Positions 36,675 through 46,063 of a stretch of DNA of 64,000 nucleotides are shown here, piece by piece (the first letter of the stretch is position 1; each line of letters opens with the position of its first letter). The notes beneath the pieces are model-generated. The model was not told where the DNA came from, did not search any database, and saw nothing but the letters and a program-made list of their open reading frames with translations. Origin of the DNA: Polaribacter ponticola (lineage in GTDB: Bacteria > Bacteroidota > Bacteroidia > Flavobacteriales > Flavobacteriaceae); the NCBI RefSeq assembly GCF_026191475.2, contig NZ_JAOSLC020000003.1, positions 2,077,001-2,141,000 on the forward strand. Direction: 5' to 3'. Made by a program: the position numbers and the translations under genes.

Positions 36675-36677
36675 AAA

Positions 36678-37430
36678 ATGACAAATATGAATACTAAATT
36701 GAAAATTATCTTTTGTTTTTTTGTTTTTACTCTTGAAATATTTTCTCAAGATTTTAATGGAATTATAGAGTATGGTAAAAAGTCAGAAATTCAATATCCA
36801 TCTAAAAAGTATAAAGACTTAGAAGAAGAAAATTTTTCAAAGTTTAAAGAGTTTCAAAAAATGGATAGATTAATTTCTCACTCTGAAAAAAAATGACTTT
36901 TGAGCTAAAAATAGCTAATAAAAGTAGTTTTTTTGAAGCAAAAACAATTTTAGAAACAAAAAATAATAATATTTTAAAAATAGGAATGGGCCTTTATGGT
37001 TCTGGAAAATATTATAATAATTTTAGCGAACAATTAATGCAATTAAATGTTTACGGTGAGTTGTTTTTAATAAAAAAACCAAAATTAAAATGGATTATAA
37101 CTAAAGAAATCAAAAAAATTGGAAATTATAATTGTTATAAGGCAACAACAGAAATCATTATTAATAGTAAAGGAAAAAAAGAATAATAACTGCTTGGTTT
37201 ACTTCTGAAATACCAGTTTCCTTTGGTCCTTTAGGTTATGCTGGTTTACCTGGTTTAATTTTAGAATTAGAGGTTTATAAAAAAATATATTATGCAAAAA
37301 AAATTACTATAAACCCTAAAGAAGAAATAAAAATAGAGAAACCAACAAAAGGAATTAGGGTAACTGAAAAGGAATTTCATGAAATGGCATCATCAACAAT
37401 GCAAAAATTTAAAAAAAATAAAGGATATTA
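36678..37430 (+). CDS. GLPGLI-family protein 2, frameshifted
   Basis: Starts MTNMNTKLKIIFCFFVFTLEIFSQ (the second Met at 36687 gives a more usual signal peptide), then FNGIIEYGKKS. A missing A in the A8 run near 36890 and another in the A7 run near 37175 break the frame; repaired, it is about 250 residues ending ...MQKFKKNKGY. The second half (from 37061) is a copy of GLPGLI protein 1, with P for L in KIEKPTKG; the first half is only distantly similar. Confidence 0.75.
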
Positions 37431-37635
37431 ATTCTTTTTATAATCAATGAAGAATCTTTCTCAAATTTTGGAATAGAAGATTGTTAAAACACCACGTTTA
37501 TCTAAAATTAATCAATTTTATTATTAAATAACAAATTCAAATGAAAAGTTTGGATTACAAAATTTTATAGTATGAAAAAATTAATTTTAGGAATGGTTTT
37601 TGTTTTTGCAACAGGAACAATGATGAATGCTAACT
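37061..37635 (+). repeat. Constant block, copy 2
   Basis: Second copy of the block at 35909-36484, here joining the end of GLPGLI protein 2 to the signal sequence of peptide 3. Only a few substitutions and one single-base indel separate the copies. Confidence 0.85.
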
Positions 37636-37832
37636 CGTCAAATGACGGAATAGTTAATACAGAAATAGAAGATATTCAAATTCTAGGTTGTGCAAGTGAC
37701 TGTGTTTCTGACGCTAGAGAAGGAGCTTTAGAGTTTTCAGAAGATCATACAGATAGGGGTGCTGGAGGAGACTTAATGACTTACTATAATATGTTTTATC
37801 AATCATGTTATGATGCAAACTGTGGGAATTAA
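37572..37832 (+). CDS. Small secreted cysteine peptide 3
   Basis: 86 residues with the same signal peptide (MKKLILGMVFVFATGTMMNA) but a clearly different core: SSNDGIVNTEIEDIQILGCA, then SDCVSDAREGALEFSEDHTD and GGDLMTYYNMFYQSCYDANC. It has four cysteines. The C-V-x-D-A and YYxxFYxxC elements echo the CFxDA and YYxxxC of peptides 1 and 2. Followed by a hairpin and a GLPGLI gene. Unknown function. Confidence 0.78.
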   Translation: MKKLILGMVFVFATGTMMNANSSNDGIVNTEIEDIQILGCASDCVSDAREGALEFSEDHTDRGAGGDLMTYYNMFYQSCYDANCGN

Positions 37833-37841
37833 TTAATATTT

Positions 37842-37873
37842 TATATGTCTGGAGATTTTTCTTCAGGCATATT
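37842..37873 (+). terminator. Hairpin between peptide 3 and its GLPGLI gene
   Basis: ATATGTCTGGAG pairs with CTTCAGGCATAT (two G-T pairs) around a T-rich loop, 15 bases before the ATG at 37889. Confidence 0.5.
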
Positions 37874-37888
37874 TAAACTGAACTTCAT

Positions 37889-38620
37889 ATGAAATTATTA
37901 AAATTAAACTTAACTTTTTTTCTGTTTTCGTGTCACTTATAGCTTTATCTCAACAAAACACTAATGGTATTATTCATTATGAATCTACTATTAATGGTAA
38001 AAAAATGAGTAGCTACATTAATAAAAAAGAAAAAAATAAAGAACAAACGACTTGTAAAAACTTTAGATAAAGTTTTTTTGTATACAAAGCCAATTAAATC
38101 TACATTAATGTTTTCTAATGGTAAGGGTTTGTTTAAAGTAGAAGATAAATTAAGTACAGACATTCATAATTTAGGGCAAAGAATTAATAAAACAAGTGCA
38201 GGAGGATCAAAAGAATATTTTTATAACGATAGAACTAAAGAGTATTTAATTAAAGATTGTGAAAGTATAGGAGAGTGTTTCATATTTACTAATAATTTTT
38301 TAGAGTGGCAACTTACACAAGAAACAAAAATGATAAATGGCTTTATAAGCTATAAAGCTACAAGAAGTAATGGTAAAGTTGTAGCTTGGTATACTCCCTC
38401 TATTCCTATAAGTTTTGGTCCAAAAGGAGAATATGGTTTGCCAGGTTTAATTTTAGAATTAGAAATAGGGAAAATCATTTTTAAAGCTACTAAAATAATA
38501 TTTAACCCAAAGAATGCACCAAAGATTAAACGACCTAAAAAAGGGAAACGACTTACTTATGGAGAGTATGAAAAAGAATTAAAAAAAGCAAAGAAAAGTG
38601 TTTTTGGTAAAACAAAATAG
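37889..38620 (+). CDS. GLPGLI-family protein 3, frameshifted
   Basis: Signal peptide MKLLKLNLTFF, broken by one missing T in the T7 run near 37919; rejoined as SVFVSLIALSQQNTNGIIHYES. A second lesion (one surplus A near 38037) precedes an intact stretch from about 38078: KGLFKVEDKLSTD, WQLTQETKMINGFISYKATR, VAWYTPSIPISFGPKGEYGLPGLILELEIGKIIFKATKI. Repaired length about 244 residues. Diverged from proteins 1 and 2 over its whole length. Confidence 0.73.
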
Positions 38621-38647
38621 TCGCGCTTCTAATTATAAAAAGGAAAC

Positions 38648-38879
38648 AAGAAAAAAATAGAAAGGTTGTTTTTGTATTTGCAACAACTACTATGATAAAT
38701 GCAAACAGTATTAAAAAAAGATGATTGAACAGGAATCTTGTTTTGAAATAGCAAATAGACAATCTATGGTTCTTGCTATATGGTTAAATTTAAATATGGA
38801 AGAAGAACATACAGCATTTGGTGTTCTTTATGATGACTGTATGGATGGACAAGATGATAATTTTTTCTTTCCAGAATAA
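38648..38879 (+). pseudogene. Degraded fourth peptide gene of the array
   Basis: A remnant of the common signal peptide is readable (VVFVFATTTMINAN), but the start codon position reads AAG and at least two indels are needed to join it to a core ESCFEIANRQSMVLAIWLNL ... AFGVLYDDCMDGQDDNFFFPE with two cysteines 32 residues apart. The loss of the start distinguishes it from the simple homopolymer frameshifts elsewhere. It keeps the array order: GLPGLI gene before, hairpin and GLPGLI gene after. Confidence 0.6.
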
Positions 38880-38894
38880 AAAAACAAAAAATAA

Positions 38895-38925
38895 AGCATG
38901 AAGAAACGTAATATTTCTTCATGCT
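38895..38925 (+). terminator. Hairpin between the degraded peptide gene and GLPGLI gene 4
   Basis: AGCATGAAGAAA pairs perfectly with TTTCTTCATGCT (12 bp) around a 7-base loop, 13 bases before the ATG at 38939. Confidence 0.65.
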
Positions 38926-38938
38926 AAAAACTTAGTTT

Positions 38939-39679
38939 ATGAAAATAAAAACAATAATTTTTTTATTATTTACATTATTTACTTCTAATTTCTTATGCCA
39001 AACAAAAAATTATGAAGGAGAAATCATTTATGAAGCAGAATCAATAATTGGAAATTTAGAAAATTTAAAAGTTAAAGGTTTTTCAAAAAACCAAGAAATA
39101 GAATTTAAAGCATTATTAAAAAACCAAACTAAAATAAAATACAAACTTCTTTTTAATAGAAATGCATCTATTTTTAAACAAATTAAAAAACTTAATAAAA
39201 ATGACAATAAATTTAATTTAACTCAAATTATTGGAGGTAAAGGAGTTTTTTATGTAAATAAATTAACTAAACTAACAATAAATCAAAAAGAGTTTTCAGA
39301 TGAAATATTCTTAGTTGATATTCCGCAGTTAAATTGGAAACTTACACAAGATAGCAAAAAAATCGGAAAATATATTTGCTACAAAGCAACTACAACTAAA
39401 GAAATAAATACTAGTAGAGGCAAATCATTAAGAAAAATAATAGCTTGGTACACTTTGCAAATCCCATTTAATTATGGACCTAAAGAATATAATGGATTAC
39501 CTGGTTTAATTTTAGAGTTACAGCAAGATAAGTTGTTATTTAGAGCTTCTAAAATTAATTTATTTTCAGAGAAAAAGTTAGAAATAAACAAACCAACAAA
39601 AGGTAAAAAGGTAACATTGAAAGAGTATGATTCTATTGTAAAAGAAGTTTATTACAGTCGAAGAAGAAAGAAATATTGA
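38939..39679 (+). CDS. GLPGLI-family protein 4
   Basis: The only GLPGLI gene of the array with an uninterrupted frame: 246 residues, signal peptide MKIKTIIFLLFTLFTSNFLC, YEGEIIYEAES, then LNWKLTQDSKKIGKYICYKATT, IIAWYTLQIPFNYGPKEYNGLPGLILELQQDKLLFRASKI. The conserved sequence (KLTQ...GKYxCYKATT...AWYT..IP...GP..Y.GLPGLI.EL) is the family core. Exported, function unknown. Confidence 0.88.
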   Translation: MKIKTIIFLLFTLFTSNFLCQTKNYEGEIIYEAESIIGNLENLKVKGFSKNQEIEFKALLKNQTKIKYKLLFNRNASIFKQIKKLNKNDNKFNLTQIIGGKGVFYVNKLTKLTINQKEFSDEIFLVDIPQLNWKLTQDSKKIGKYICYKATTTKEINTSRGKSLRKIIAWYTLQIPFNYGPKEYNGLPGLILELQQDKLLFRASKINLFSEKKLEINKPTKGKKVTLKEYDSIVKEVYYSRRRKKY

Positions 39680-39728
39680 GGTTGAAACTCTTATAAATTA
39701 AATTCGTTTTTAAAAAGAAAACAAACCA

Positions 39729-40456
39729 ATGAAAAGCCTTTTTATAATTTTAATATTATTTTTTTCAGTAAACTTATTTTCTCAAAACATAAGTGGTAAA
39801 GTTACTTATGTTCTCTCCTTAGAGCCTATTCAAGAAAAAAAGATAGATTCTATGGTTGCTAAAAGTGACTTTAAAAATGCTAAAATGGAAAAAATGATGA
39901 GAGATATATTTAAAAACACACCAGATGTAAATGCATATTTAGAATTTAACAATCAAAAATCTATATATTTTGTAGAAGACAAAATGGAAGTTGATGGTAA
40001 AGCTAAATTGAATATGAATAGGGTTTTAGCTGGTGGAGATAATAAAATTTATAAGAACATCAAAACAAAAGAATATTTAAAAGAAAACCTAAGAGAAAAC
40101 TTATTAATTGAAAAAAAGAGAAAAAATGGAAAATTACTCAAGAATCAAAACAGATAGGTAAATACGTTTGTTTTAAAGCAATTGATATAGAATCTACAAA
40201 TACAAAAATGAAACCTATTGCATGGTTTACACCGCAAATACCTGTAAGTTTTGGTCCTTTAGAATATAATGGTTTACCAGGTCTAGTTATTTTAGTGGAA
40301 ATGAGCAATAGAACAATAAGTGCATCAAAAATTGTATTAAATCCTAAAGAAAAAATTGAATTTAAAAAACTGATTAAAGGAGATAGAATTACTGAAGAAA
40401 AGTATAATGAAAAAATGAAAACTTTATGGAACAGTATTAATAAAAACAAAGAATAA
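39729..40456 (+). CDS. GLPGLI-family protein 5, frameshifted
   Basis: Signal peptide MKSLFIILILFFSVNLFS, then NISGKVTYVLSLEPI and YLEFNNQKSIYFVEDKM. One missing A in the A6 run near 40125 separates this from KWKITQESKQIGKYVCFKAID, PIAWFTPQIPVSFGPLEYNGLPGLVILVEMSNRTISASKI. Repaired about 243 residues. The family motif is altered to GLPGLVILV. It is not preceded by a peptide gene; it lies 50 bases after GLPGLI 4 and 5 before the TonB-type receptor. Confidence 0.78.
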
Positions 40457-40461
40457 TATTT

Positions 40462-43108
40462 ATGATAAAGCAAAACATTATTTATTTCTTTATGTTTTTT
40501 ACAAGTATCATTTTTTCTCAAAAAGTAACCTTCTCTGGGTCTGTAAAAGATAGTTTACAAACGCCAATGCCTTATGCAAACGTAATTGCAAAGCCCAAAG
40601 ACATTTCTAAAAACTTACAGTTTGCCATAACAGATAACGAAGGGTATTATAAATTAAATTTAACAAAAGGAGACACAATTACCATTAGTATTTCTTATTT
40701 GGGTTACAAACCCATAGATTATAATTTTATCGCTTTAAAAGACATCAAAAAAGATTTTATTCTAAAACCTTCTTCAGAACAATTAGATGAAGTTATTATA
40801 GAAATGCCAGTAACTGTTAGAGGTGATACCACAATTTATAAAACCAGTAAATTTATAAATGGTACAGAACGTAAACTTAAAAATATTTTAAAAAAATTAC
40901 CTGGTGTAGAAGTTGATAAAAATGGAGGCGTTACAGTGCAAGGTAAAAAAGTAACCAAAATGTTGGTAGATGGCAAGAAGTTTTTTGGTGGTAACTCTAA
41001 ACTGGCTGTAGAAAACATACCTGCAAAAGCAGTTGGTAATGTAGAGGTAATTGATAATTACAACGAAGTTGCATTTTTAAAAGGCGTTACAGATTCTGAT
41101 GAAATGGCAATGAACATAAAACTAAAAGAAGATAAAAAACGTTTTGTTTTTGGTGATGTAGAAGTAGGTAAAGGCAATAAAGACTTTTATAAAACCAATG
41201 CAAATTTATTTTATTATTCGCCTAAAACCAATGTAAATTTTATTGGAAACCTAAATAATGTTGGCGAAAAAACATTTACGTTTAGAGATTATTTAAGTTT
41301 TTCGGGTGGAATTAATGCTGTTTTTAGTGGTAACTTCAATTGGAAAGGTGGAGATTTTTCCCAATTTTTAGAAAGTAGAGATTTGTTAACCAGCTCACAA
41401 AAATTTGGTGCATTAAACATTACAAAAGTTGCTACTAAGAAATTAGATATTTCTGGTTATGCTATTTTTTCGAGCTCTAATACTACTAGTTTTGTAGAAA
41501 ATTTTAATGAATATACGACTTTTTCAGAACAAAAAACGAATAAAACCAACGTAGAAAATTTATTAGGTATTGGCAATTTAAATATAGAATACAACCCTAA
41601 CGAGTTAGAAAAATGGCATGCAAGAACTCAAGTAAAAAGAACAAACAATACCAAAGAAAATAATTTAACGTCTTTAATAGCTACTAACACTAATACAATT
41701 TTAACAGATAGAGATCTAACAGCAGCTTATATTAACCAGAATATAGAATGGCATAAAAGGCAGAATGATAAACATACGTTTTCTACTGTTTTTAATTATG
41801 TGTTTGATAAAAGTGATAAAACAAATTATTGGCAAACACAAAACGATGCTTTTAGCGGATTAATACTTAGAAAAGAACAAGATTTGTATAGAATTCATCA
41901 ACTTAAAAATACCAAAGAGCAAAATATAGATGCAATTTTTAAGCATTTTTGGGAAATCAATAACAGCAATCATATTTATACAACTTTGGGTAATAAATTC
42001 TTAAACGAATATTTTTTAACGGATGATTATCAAATACTAGATAATAATACAATTCATAGTTTTGCAAATGGCGAATTTGGCAATGACTTAAATTTTAAAT
42101 TAAACGATTTGTTTTTAGGAGTTCATTATAAATTTAGAGCAGGTATTTTTACGTTAAAACAAGGTTTATACGCTCATAATTATAGTTGGAAAATAAACCA
42201 GCAAACGAATTTAAATAAAAGTAAATGGGTTATTTTGCCAGATTTTTTAGTTAAAATTGAATTTAATAAATCAAAAAAAATAAATATTAATTATAGTTTA
42301 AAAACCTCATTTTCAGATGTTAGTAAGTTTTCAAATCGGTTTTATTTACAATCGTATAATTCCGTTTTTAAAGGAAATGAAAACGTAGAAAATAATTTGT
42401 ATCACACTGCGCGTATTTATTACAGAAGGTTTAGTTTGTATAGAGGTTTAATGATGCATGCAAGTATCAACTATAATAAACAAATAAGAGGTATTCGAAG
42501 CACAGTAGATTTTAATGATGTAAATCAGTTTTTAACGGTTAAAATGTTTGATGATCCGTCTGAAGATTGGAGAGGAAATTTTTACACTTCAGAAAACAAT
42601 TAAAAGCCTAAAATACAAGTTAGATGTTGGTTTTAATAGCTCTAAATACATTCAAGAACTAAATGGTAATTTACAAACCAATAAAAATAATAGTTATGAT
42701 TATGAAGTTGGTGTAGAAACCTTGTTCGATAATTTTCCAACAATAGAAGTTGGTGTAAAAAGAAACATTGGTAAGTTTACAGCAAGTACAAGCACATCAA
42801 AATTTATTACTACAGAACCTTTTATAACTATAGATTATGATTTTTTAAAAGGCTTTATTTTTAATTTTGATTACAGCAAAAGCAATTATCAAAACAAAAC
42901 GTTAGGTCAAAAAAATGTGTATGAAATTGCCAATGCAACCTTGTCTTACAAACAAGAAAATAGTGCTTGGTCTTATAAAATTAAAGCTCAAAATTTATTA
43001 AATGCACAATTTAAACAAAGCAATGGTTTTTCAGATTATTTAATTTCTGATACTAAAACATTTATTTTACCAAGAATAATTATGTTTTCTGTTGGATATA
43101 ATCTTTAG
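40462..43108 (+). CDS. TonB-dependent-type outer-membrane beta-barrel protein, frameshifted
   Basis: Signal peptide MIKQNIIYFFMFFTSIIFS, a carboxypeptidase-like regulatory domain (VTFSGSVKDSLQTPMPYANVIAKPKD ... ISISYLGYKPIDY), a plug-like domain (PGVEVDKNGGVTVQGKKVTKMLVDGKKFFGGNSKLAVENIPAKAVGNVEVIDNYN) and a long beta-barrel. The frame breaks at 42603; one added A after GAAAA near 42595 continues it to 43108, about 882 residues ending in ...IIMFSVGYNL. It probably imports or exposes a ligand at the surface; next to five GLPGLI genes it may act with them. Confidence 0.83.
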
Positions 43109-43188
43109 ATTCAATTATCAATTGCAGTGTTAGTTTCTTATTCAACAATAGAAAACCGAAAACCGATACTGTAAACTGCCAACTAAAA

Positions 43189-43823
43189 CTACTTTCTTCC
43201 AAAATCTGCAGGAATTTCTCCCCAAGCTTTGGTTTCCCATTTTAAAATAGGGTTTTTGTAGGTGTTTTCTTTCAGCCAGTTTTCTGCTCTTTTTATCAAT
43301 TCTAATAAATCTTTATTAGAAGCATCAAAAACCATATTGGTTCTACATTGTTTCTTTTGTACCCAACTCATGGCAATTTTAGAATCGGAATAAATAGGAA
43401 GATTGTGTTGATTTTTGCTTTTTAATAAGGCAATACCGTGTACTAATGCTAAAAACTCACCAATATTATTTGTCCCTTTTTTAAAAGGTCCTTTTATAAA
43501 AATTTGCTGTTTGTTATGTGTTAAAACACCTCTGTATTCCATTTTACCAGGATTTCCAGAACAAGCAGCATCTACAGAAATACTTTCTAAATTAGGCGAA
43601 CCGTAACTAGATTTTTCTGCGGATGATAAGGTTGGTTTTTTAGTGTTTTTACCTTTATAGTCTTCATAGTTTTTGGTGGATGCAATTTCTGCCTCATTTA
43701 AATCTGCAAAAGATTTGTATTGAGCGCCTTCAAAACCATCAATTTGTGCTTTACAAACCTTCCAAGAAGTAAAAACTCCTTTTTTACGACCATTCCAAAC
43801 TACGTAAAACTTTTTTTACTCAT
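43189..43823 (-). CDS. rnhA: Ribonuclease H1 with N-terminal viroplasmin domain, frameshifted
   Basis: N-terminal hybrid-binding domain (KKFYVVWNGRKKGVFTSWKVCKAQIDGFEGAQYKSFADLNEAE) and a C-terminal RNase H fold with SISVDAACSGNPGKMEYRGVL, IGEFLALVHGIALL and SDSKIAMSWV carrying the acidic active-site residues. The ATG (43821-43823) overlaps the purN stop by 8 bases and reads MSKKS before a stop; one added A in the A7 run gives MSKKKFYVVW and about 211 residues. Removes RNA from RNA:DNA hybrids. Confidence 0.88.
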
Positions 43824-44388
43824 TAATATCTAAAATTACATCTTCAATAATTCTAGGAAAGTAGCGTTGCTCTAAAATATGAATTTTTTCGGCGATTGTT
43901 TCAGGTGTATCCTCTACATTTAACGCTGTTTTTGCCTGAAATATGATGGCTCCTTCGTCATAATTCTCATTTACGTAGTGAATTGTAATGCCAGTTTCAG
44001 ATTCTTTATGCTCTTTTACGGCCTTATGAACATTCATTCCGTACATTCCTTTTCCGCCATATTTTGGTAACAATGCAGGATGGATGTTGATGATTTTATT
44101 AGGAAAAGCAGCAACAATTTTTTCTGGAATTCTCCATAAAAAACCTGCCAAAATAATAATATCTGCTTGTTCTTTTAGAAGGTTTAAGATGGTGTCTTCT
44201 TTAGAAAACTCGGTTCTATTAAATAATAAACAATTGGCATTTAGATTTTTACACCTGTCAAAAATTTTGGCATGCTCATTGTTACACAACACTTGAGTAA
44301 CTTTAGCAGTCTTAGTGTGATTAAAAAACTTAATAATATTTTCTGCGTTCGTTCCAGAACCAGAAGCAAAAACAACAATACGCTTCAT
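43816..44388 (-). CDS. purN: Phosphoribosylglycinamide formyltransferase
   Basis: Transfers formyl from 10-formyl-THF to GAR in purine synthesis. Start at MKRIVVFASGSGTNAENIIKFF (44388), giving 190 residues. Motifs: FASGSGTN (phosphate loop), IILAGFLWRIP, INIHPALLPKYGGKGMYGMNVHKAV with the catalytic Asn/His pair, and TGITIHYVNENYDEGAIIFQ with the catalytic Asp. Upstream of rnhA with an ATGAGTAA stop/start overlap, so translation of the two is coupled. Confidence 0.95.
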   Translation of the reverse strand: MKRIVVFASGSGTNAENIIKFFNHTKTAKVTQVLCNNEHAKIFDRCKNLNANCLLFNRTEFSKEDTILNLLKEQADIIILAGFLWRIPEKIVAAFPNKIINIHPALLPKYGGKGMYGMNVHKAVKEHKESETGITIHYVNENYDEGAIIFQAKTALNVEDTPETIAEKIHILEQRYFPRIIEDVILDINE

Positions 44389-44521
44389 ATCTATATAACT
44401 AGAGTACAAAAAAAGGAATAATTATTAACAAACTGGTTATTTTTTAAGAGAGATTAAACATTTTTATTTATCTTTAATAATCATTTTTCGAGCAAAAGTT
44501 AGTTAGAATTAATAAGATTCG

Positions 44522-44529
44522 TATTTTTG
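44522..44529 (+). promoter_or_regulatory. -7 box of the acpP-fabF-rnc operon
   Basis: TATTTTTG, 33 bases before the acpP ATG; a TTAG about 20 bases upstream may serve as a weak -33 element. Confidence 0.5.
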
Positions 44530-44562
44530 CCCCGATTTAAATTTTAAAAAACAAACAAAATT

Positions 44563-44799
44563 ATGTCAGACATTGCATCAAGAGTAAAAGCTATTATCGT
44601 AGATAAATTAGGAGTAGACGATAATGAAGTAACAACAGAAGCTAGCTTCACAAACGATTTAGGAGCAGATTCTTTAGATACTGTTGAATTAATTATGGAA
44701 TTCGAAAAAGAATTTGATATCCAAATTCCAGATGATCAAGCAGAGAATATCGGAACAGTAGGTCAAGCAGTTAGCTATATCGAAGAAGCAAAAAAGTAA
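44563..44799 (+). CDS. acpP: Acyl carrier protein
   Basis: 78 residues, highly acidic, with the phosphopantetheine serine in [25 protein letters not shown]. Carries acyl chains in fatty acid synthesis. 7 bases upstream of fabF, then rnc: the widespread acpP-fabF-rnc order. Confidence 0.98.
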   Translation: MSDIASRVKAIIVDKLGVDDNEVTTEASFTNDLGADSLDTVELIMEFEKEFDIQIPDDQAENIGTVGQAVSYIEEAKK

Positions 44800-44806
44800 T
44801 ATTTAT

Positions 44807-46060
44807 ATGCAATTAAAACGAGTTGTAGTCACTGGACTTGGCGCTTTAACGCCCATTGGTAATAATATTGAAGAATATTGGAACGCATTAGTTAACGGAG
44901 TTAGCGGTGCAGCGCCTATCAAATGTTTTGACGCTGCCAAGTTCAAAACTCGTTTTGCATGTGAATTAAAAGACTTCGAAGTTACGGACTTTATTAACAG
45001 AAAGGATGCCCGTAAAATGGATAGGTTTACACAGTATGCAATGGTTGCTTCAGATGAGGCAATTGCAGACTCTAACCTAGACTTAGAAGAAGTAAACAAA
45101 TTTCGTGTAGGCGTAATTTGGGGAGCAGGAATTGGAGGTTTAGAAACTTTTCAAAACGAAGCAATGAATTTTGGAGCTGGAGACGGTACACCAAGGTTTA
45201 ATCCTTTCTTTATCCCAAAAATGATTGCAGATATTGCACCAGGTCATATTTCTATTAAAAACGGATTTATGGGGCCTAATTATACAACTGTTTCTGCATG
45301 TGCATCTTCTGCAAATGCAATGATAGATGCTTTAAATTATATTCGTTTAGGACATTGTGATGTTATTGTTACCGGTGGTTCTGAAGCGGCTGTAACCTAT
45401 GCAGGTGTTGGTGGTTTTAATGCAATGCATGCTTTATCTACTAGAAATGATGATTGTGAAACTGCCTCAAGACCATTTGATGCAGAACGTGATGGTTTTG
45501 TTTTAGGAGAAGGAGCAGGAGCCATTGTTTTAGAAGAATATGAGCACGCAAAAGCTAGAGGAGCTAAAATCTATGCCGAGGTTATTGGTGGAGGTATGTC
45601 TTCTGATGCGTATCATATGACAGCGCCACATCCAGAAGGATTAGGTGTAATTGCTGTTATAAAAAATTGTTTAGAAAATTCAGGTATCAATCCAGAAGAT
45701 GTAGATCATATAAATACCCATGGTACTTCTACACCGCTTGGTGATGTAGCAGAATTAAAAGCAATTTCAGAGGTTTTTGGCGATCATGCTAAGAACATTA
45801 ATATTAACTCTACAAAATCTATGACTGGGCATTTATTAGGTGCTGCAGGTGCTATTGAATCTATTGCTGCTATTTTAGCAATGAAACATAGTATTGTGCC
45901 ACCAACAATAAATCATGCCAATATAGACGAGAATATAAATCCAGAATTAAATCTTACGTTAAACAAAGCTCAGAAAAGAGAGGTTAAGATAGCGATGAGT
46001 AATACATTTGGATTTGGTGGCCATAACGCTTGTGTAGCCTTTAAGAAATTAGAGGAATAG
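44807..46060 (+). CDS. fabF: 3-oxoacyl-[acyl-carrier-protein] synthase II
   Basis: 417-residue condensing enzyme of fatty acid elongation. Complete Cys-His-His site: TVSACASSANAM, NTHGTSTPLGD and STKSMTGHLLGAAGAIE, plus the C-terminal SNTFGFGGHNACVAFKK. Between acpP and rnc. Confidence 0.98.
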   Translation: MQLKRVVVTGLGALTPIGNNIEEYWNALVNGVSGAAPIKCFDAAKFKTRFACELKDFEVTDFINRKDARKMDRFTQYAMVASDEAIADSNLDLEEVNKFRVGVIWGAGIGGLETFQNEAMNFGAGDGTPRFNPFFIPKMIADIAPGHISIKNGFMGPNYTTVSACASSANAMIDALNYIRLGHCDVIVTGGSEAAVTYAGVGGFNAMHALSTRNDDCETASRPFDAERDGFVLGEGAGAIVLEEYEHAKARGAKIYAEVIGGGMSSDAYHMTAPHPEGLGVIAVIKNCLENSGINPEDVDHINTHGTSTPLGDVAELKAISEVFGDHAKNININSTKSMTGHLLGAAGAIESIAAILAMKHSIVPPTINHANIDENINPELNLTLNKAQKREVKIAMSNTFGFGGHNACVAFKKLEE

Positions 46061-46063
46061 TCT

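Noticed and set aside
35909..37635. CRISPR-like or insertion-sequence repeat
   Set aside because: The repeated block is ~575 bp, made of coding and leader sequence, with no terminal inverted repeats and no transposase.
35284..37832. Class II bacteriocins with double-glycine leaders
   Set aside because: The leaders are hydrophobic Sec signal peptides; there is no GG cleavage motif and no C39 peptidase or ABC exporter near by.
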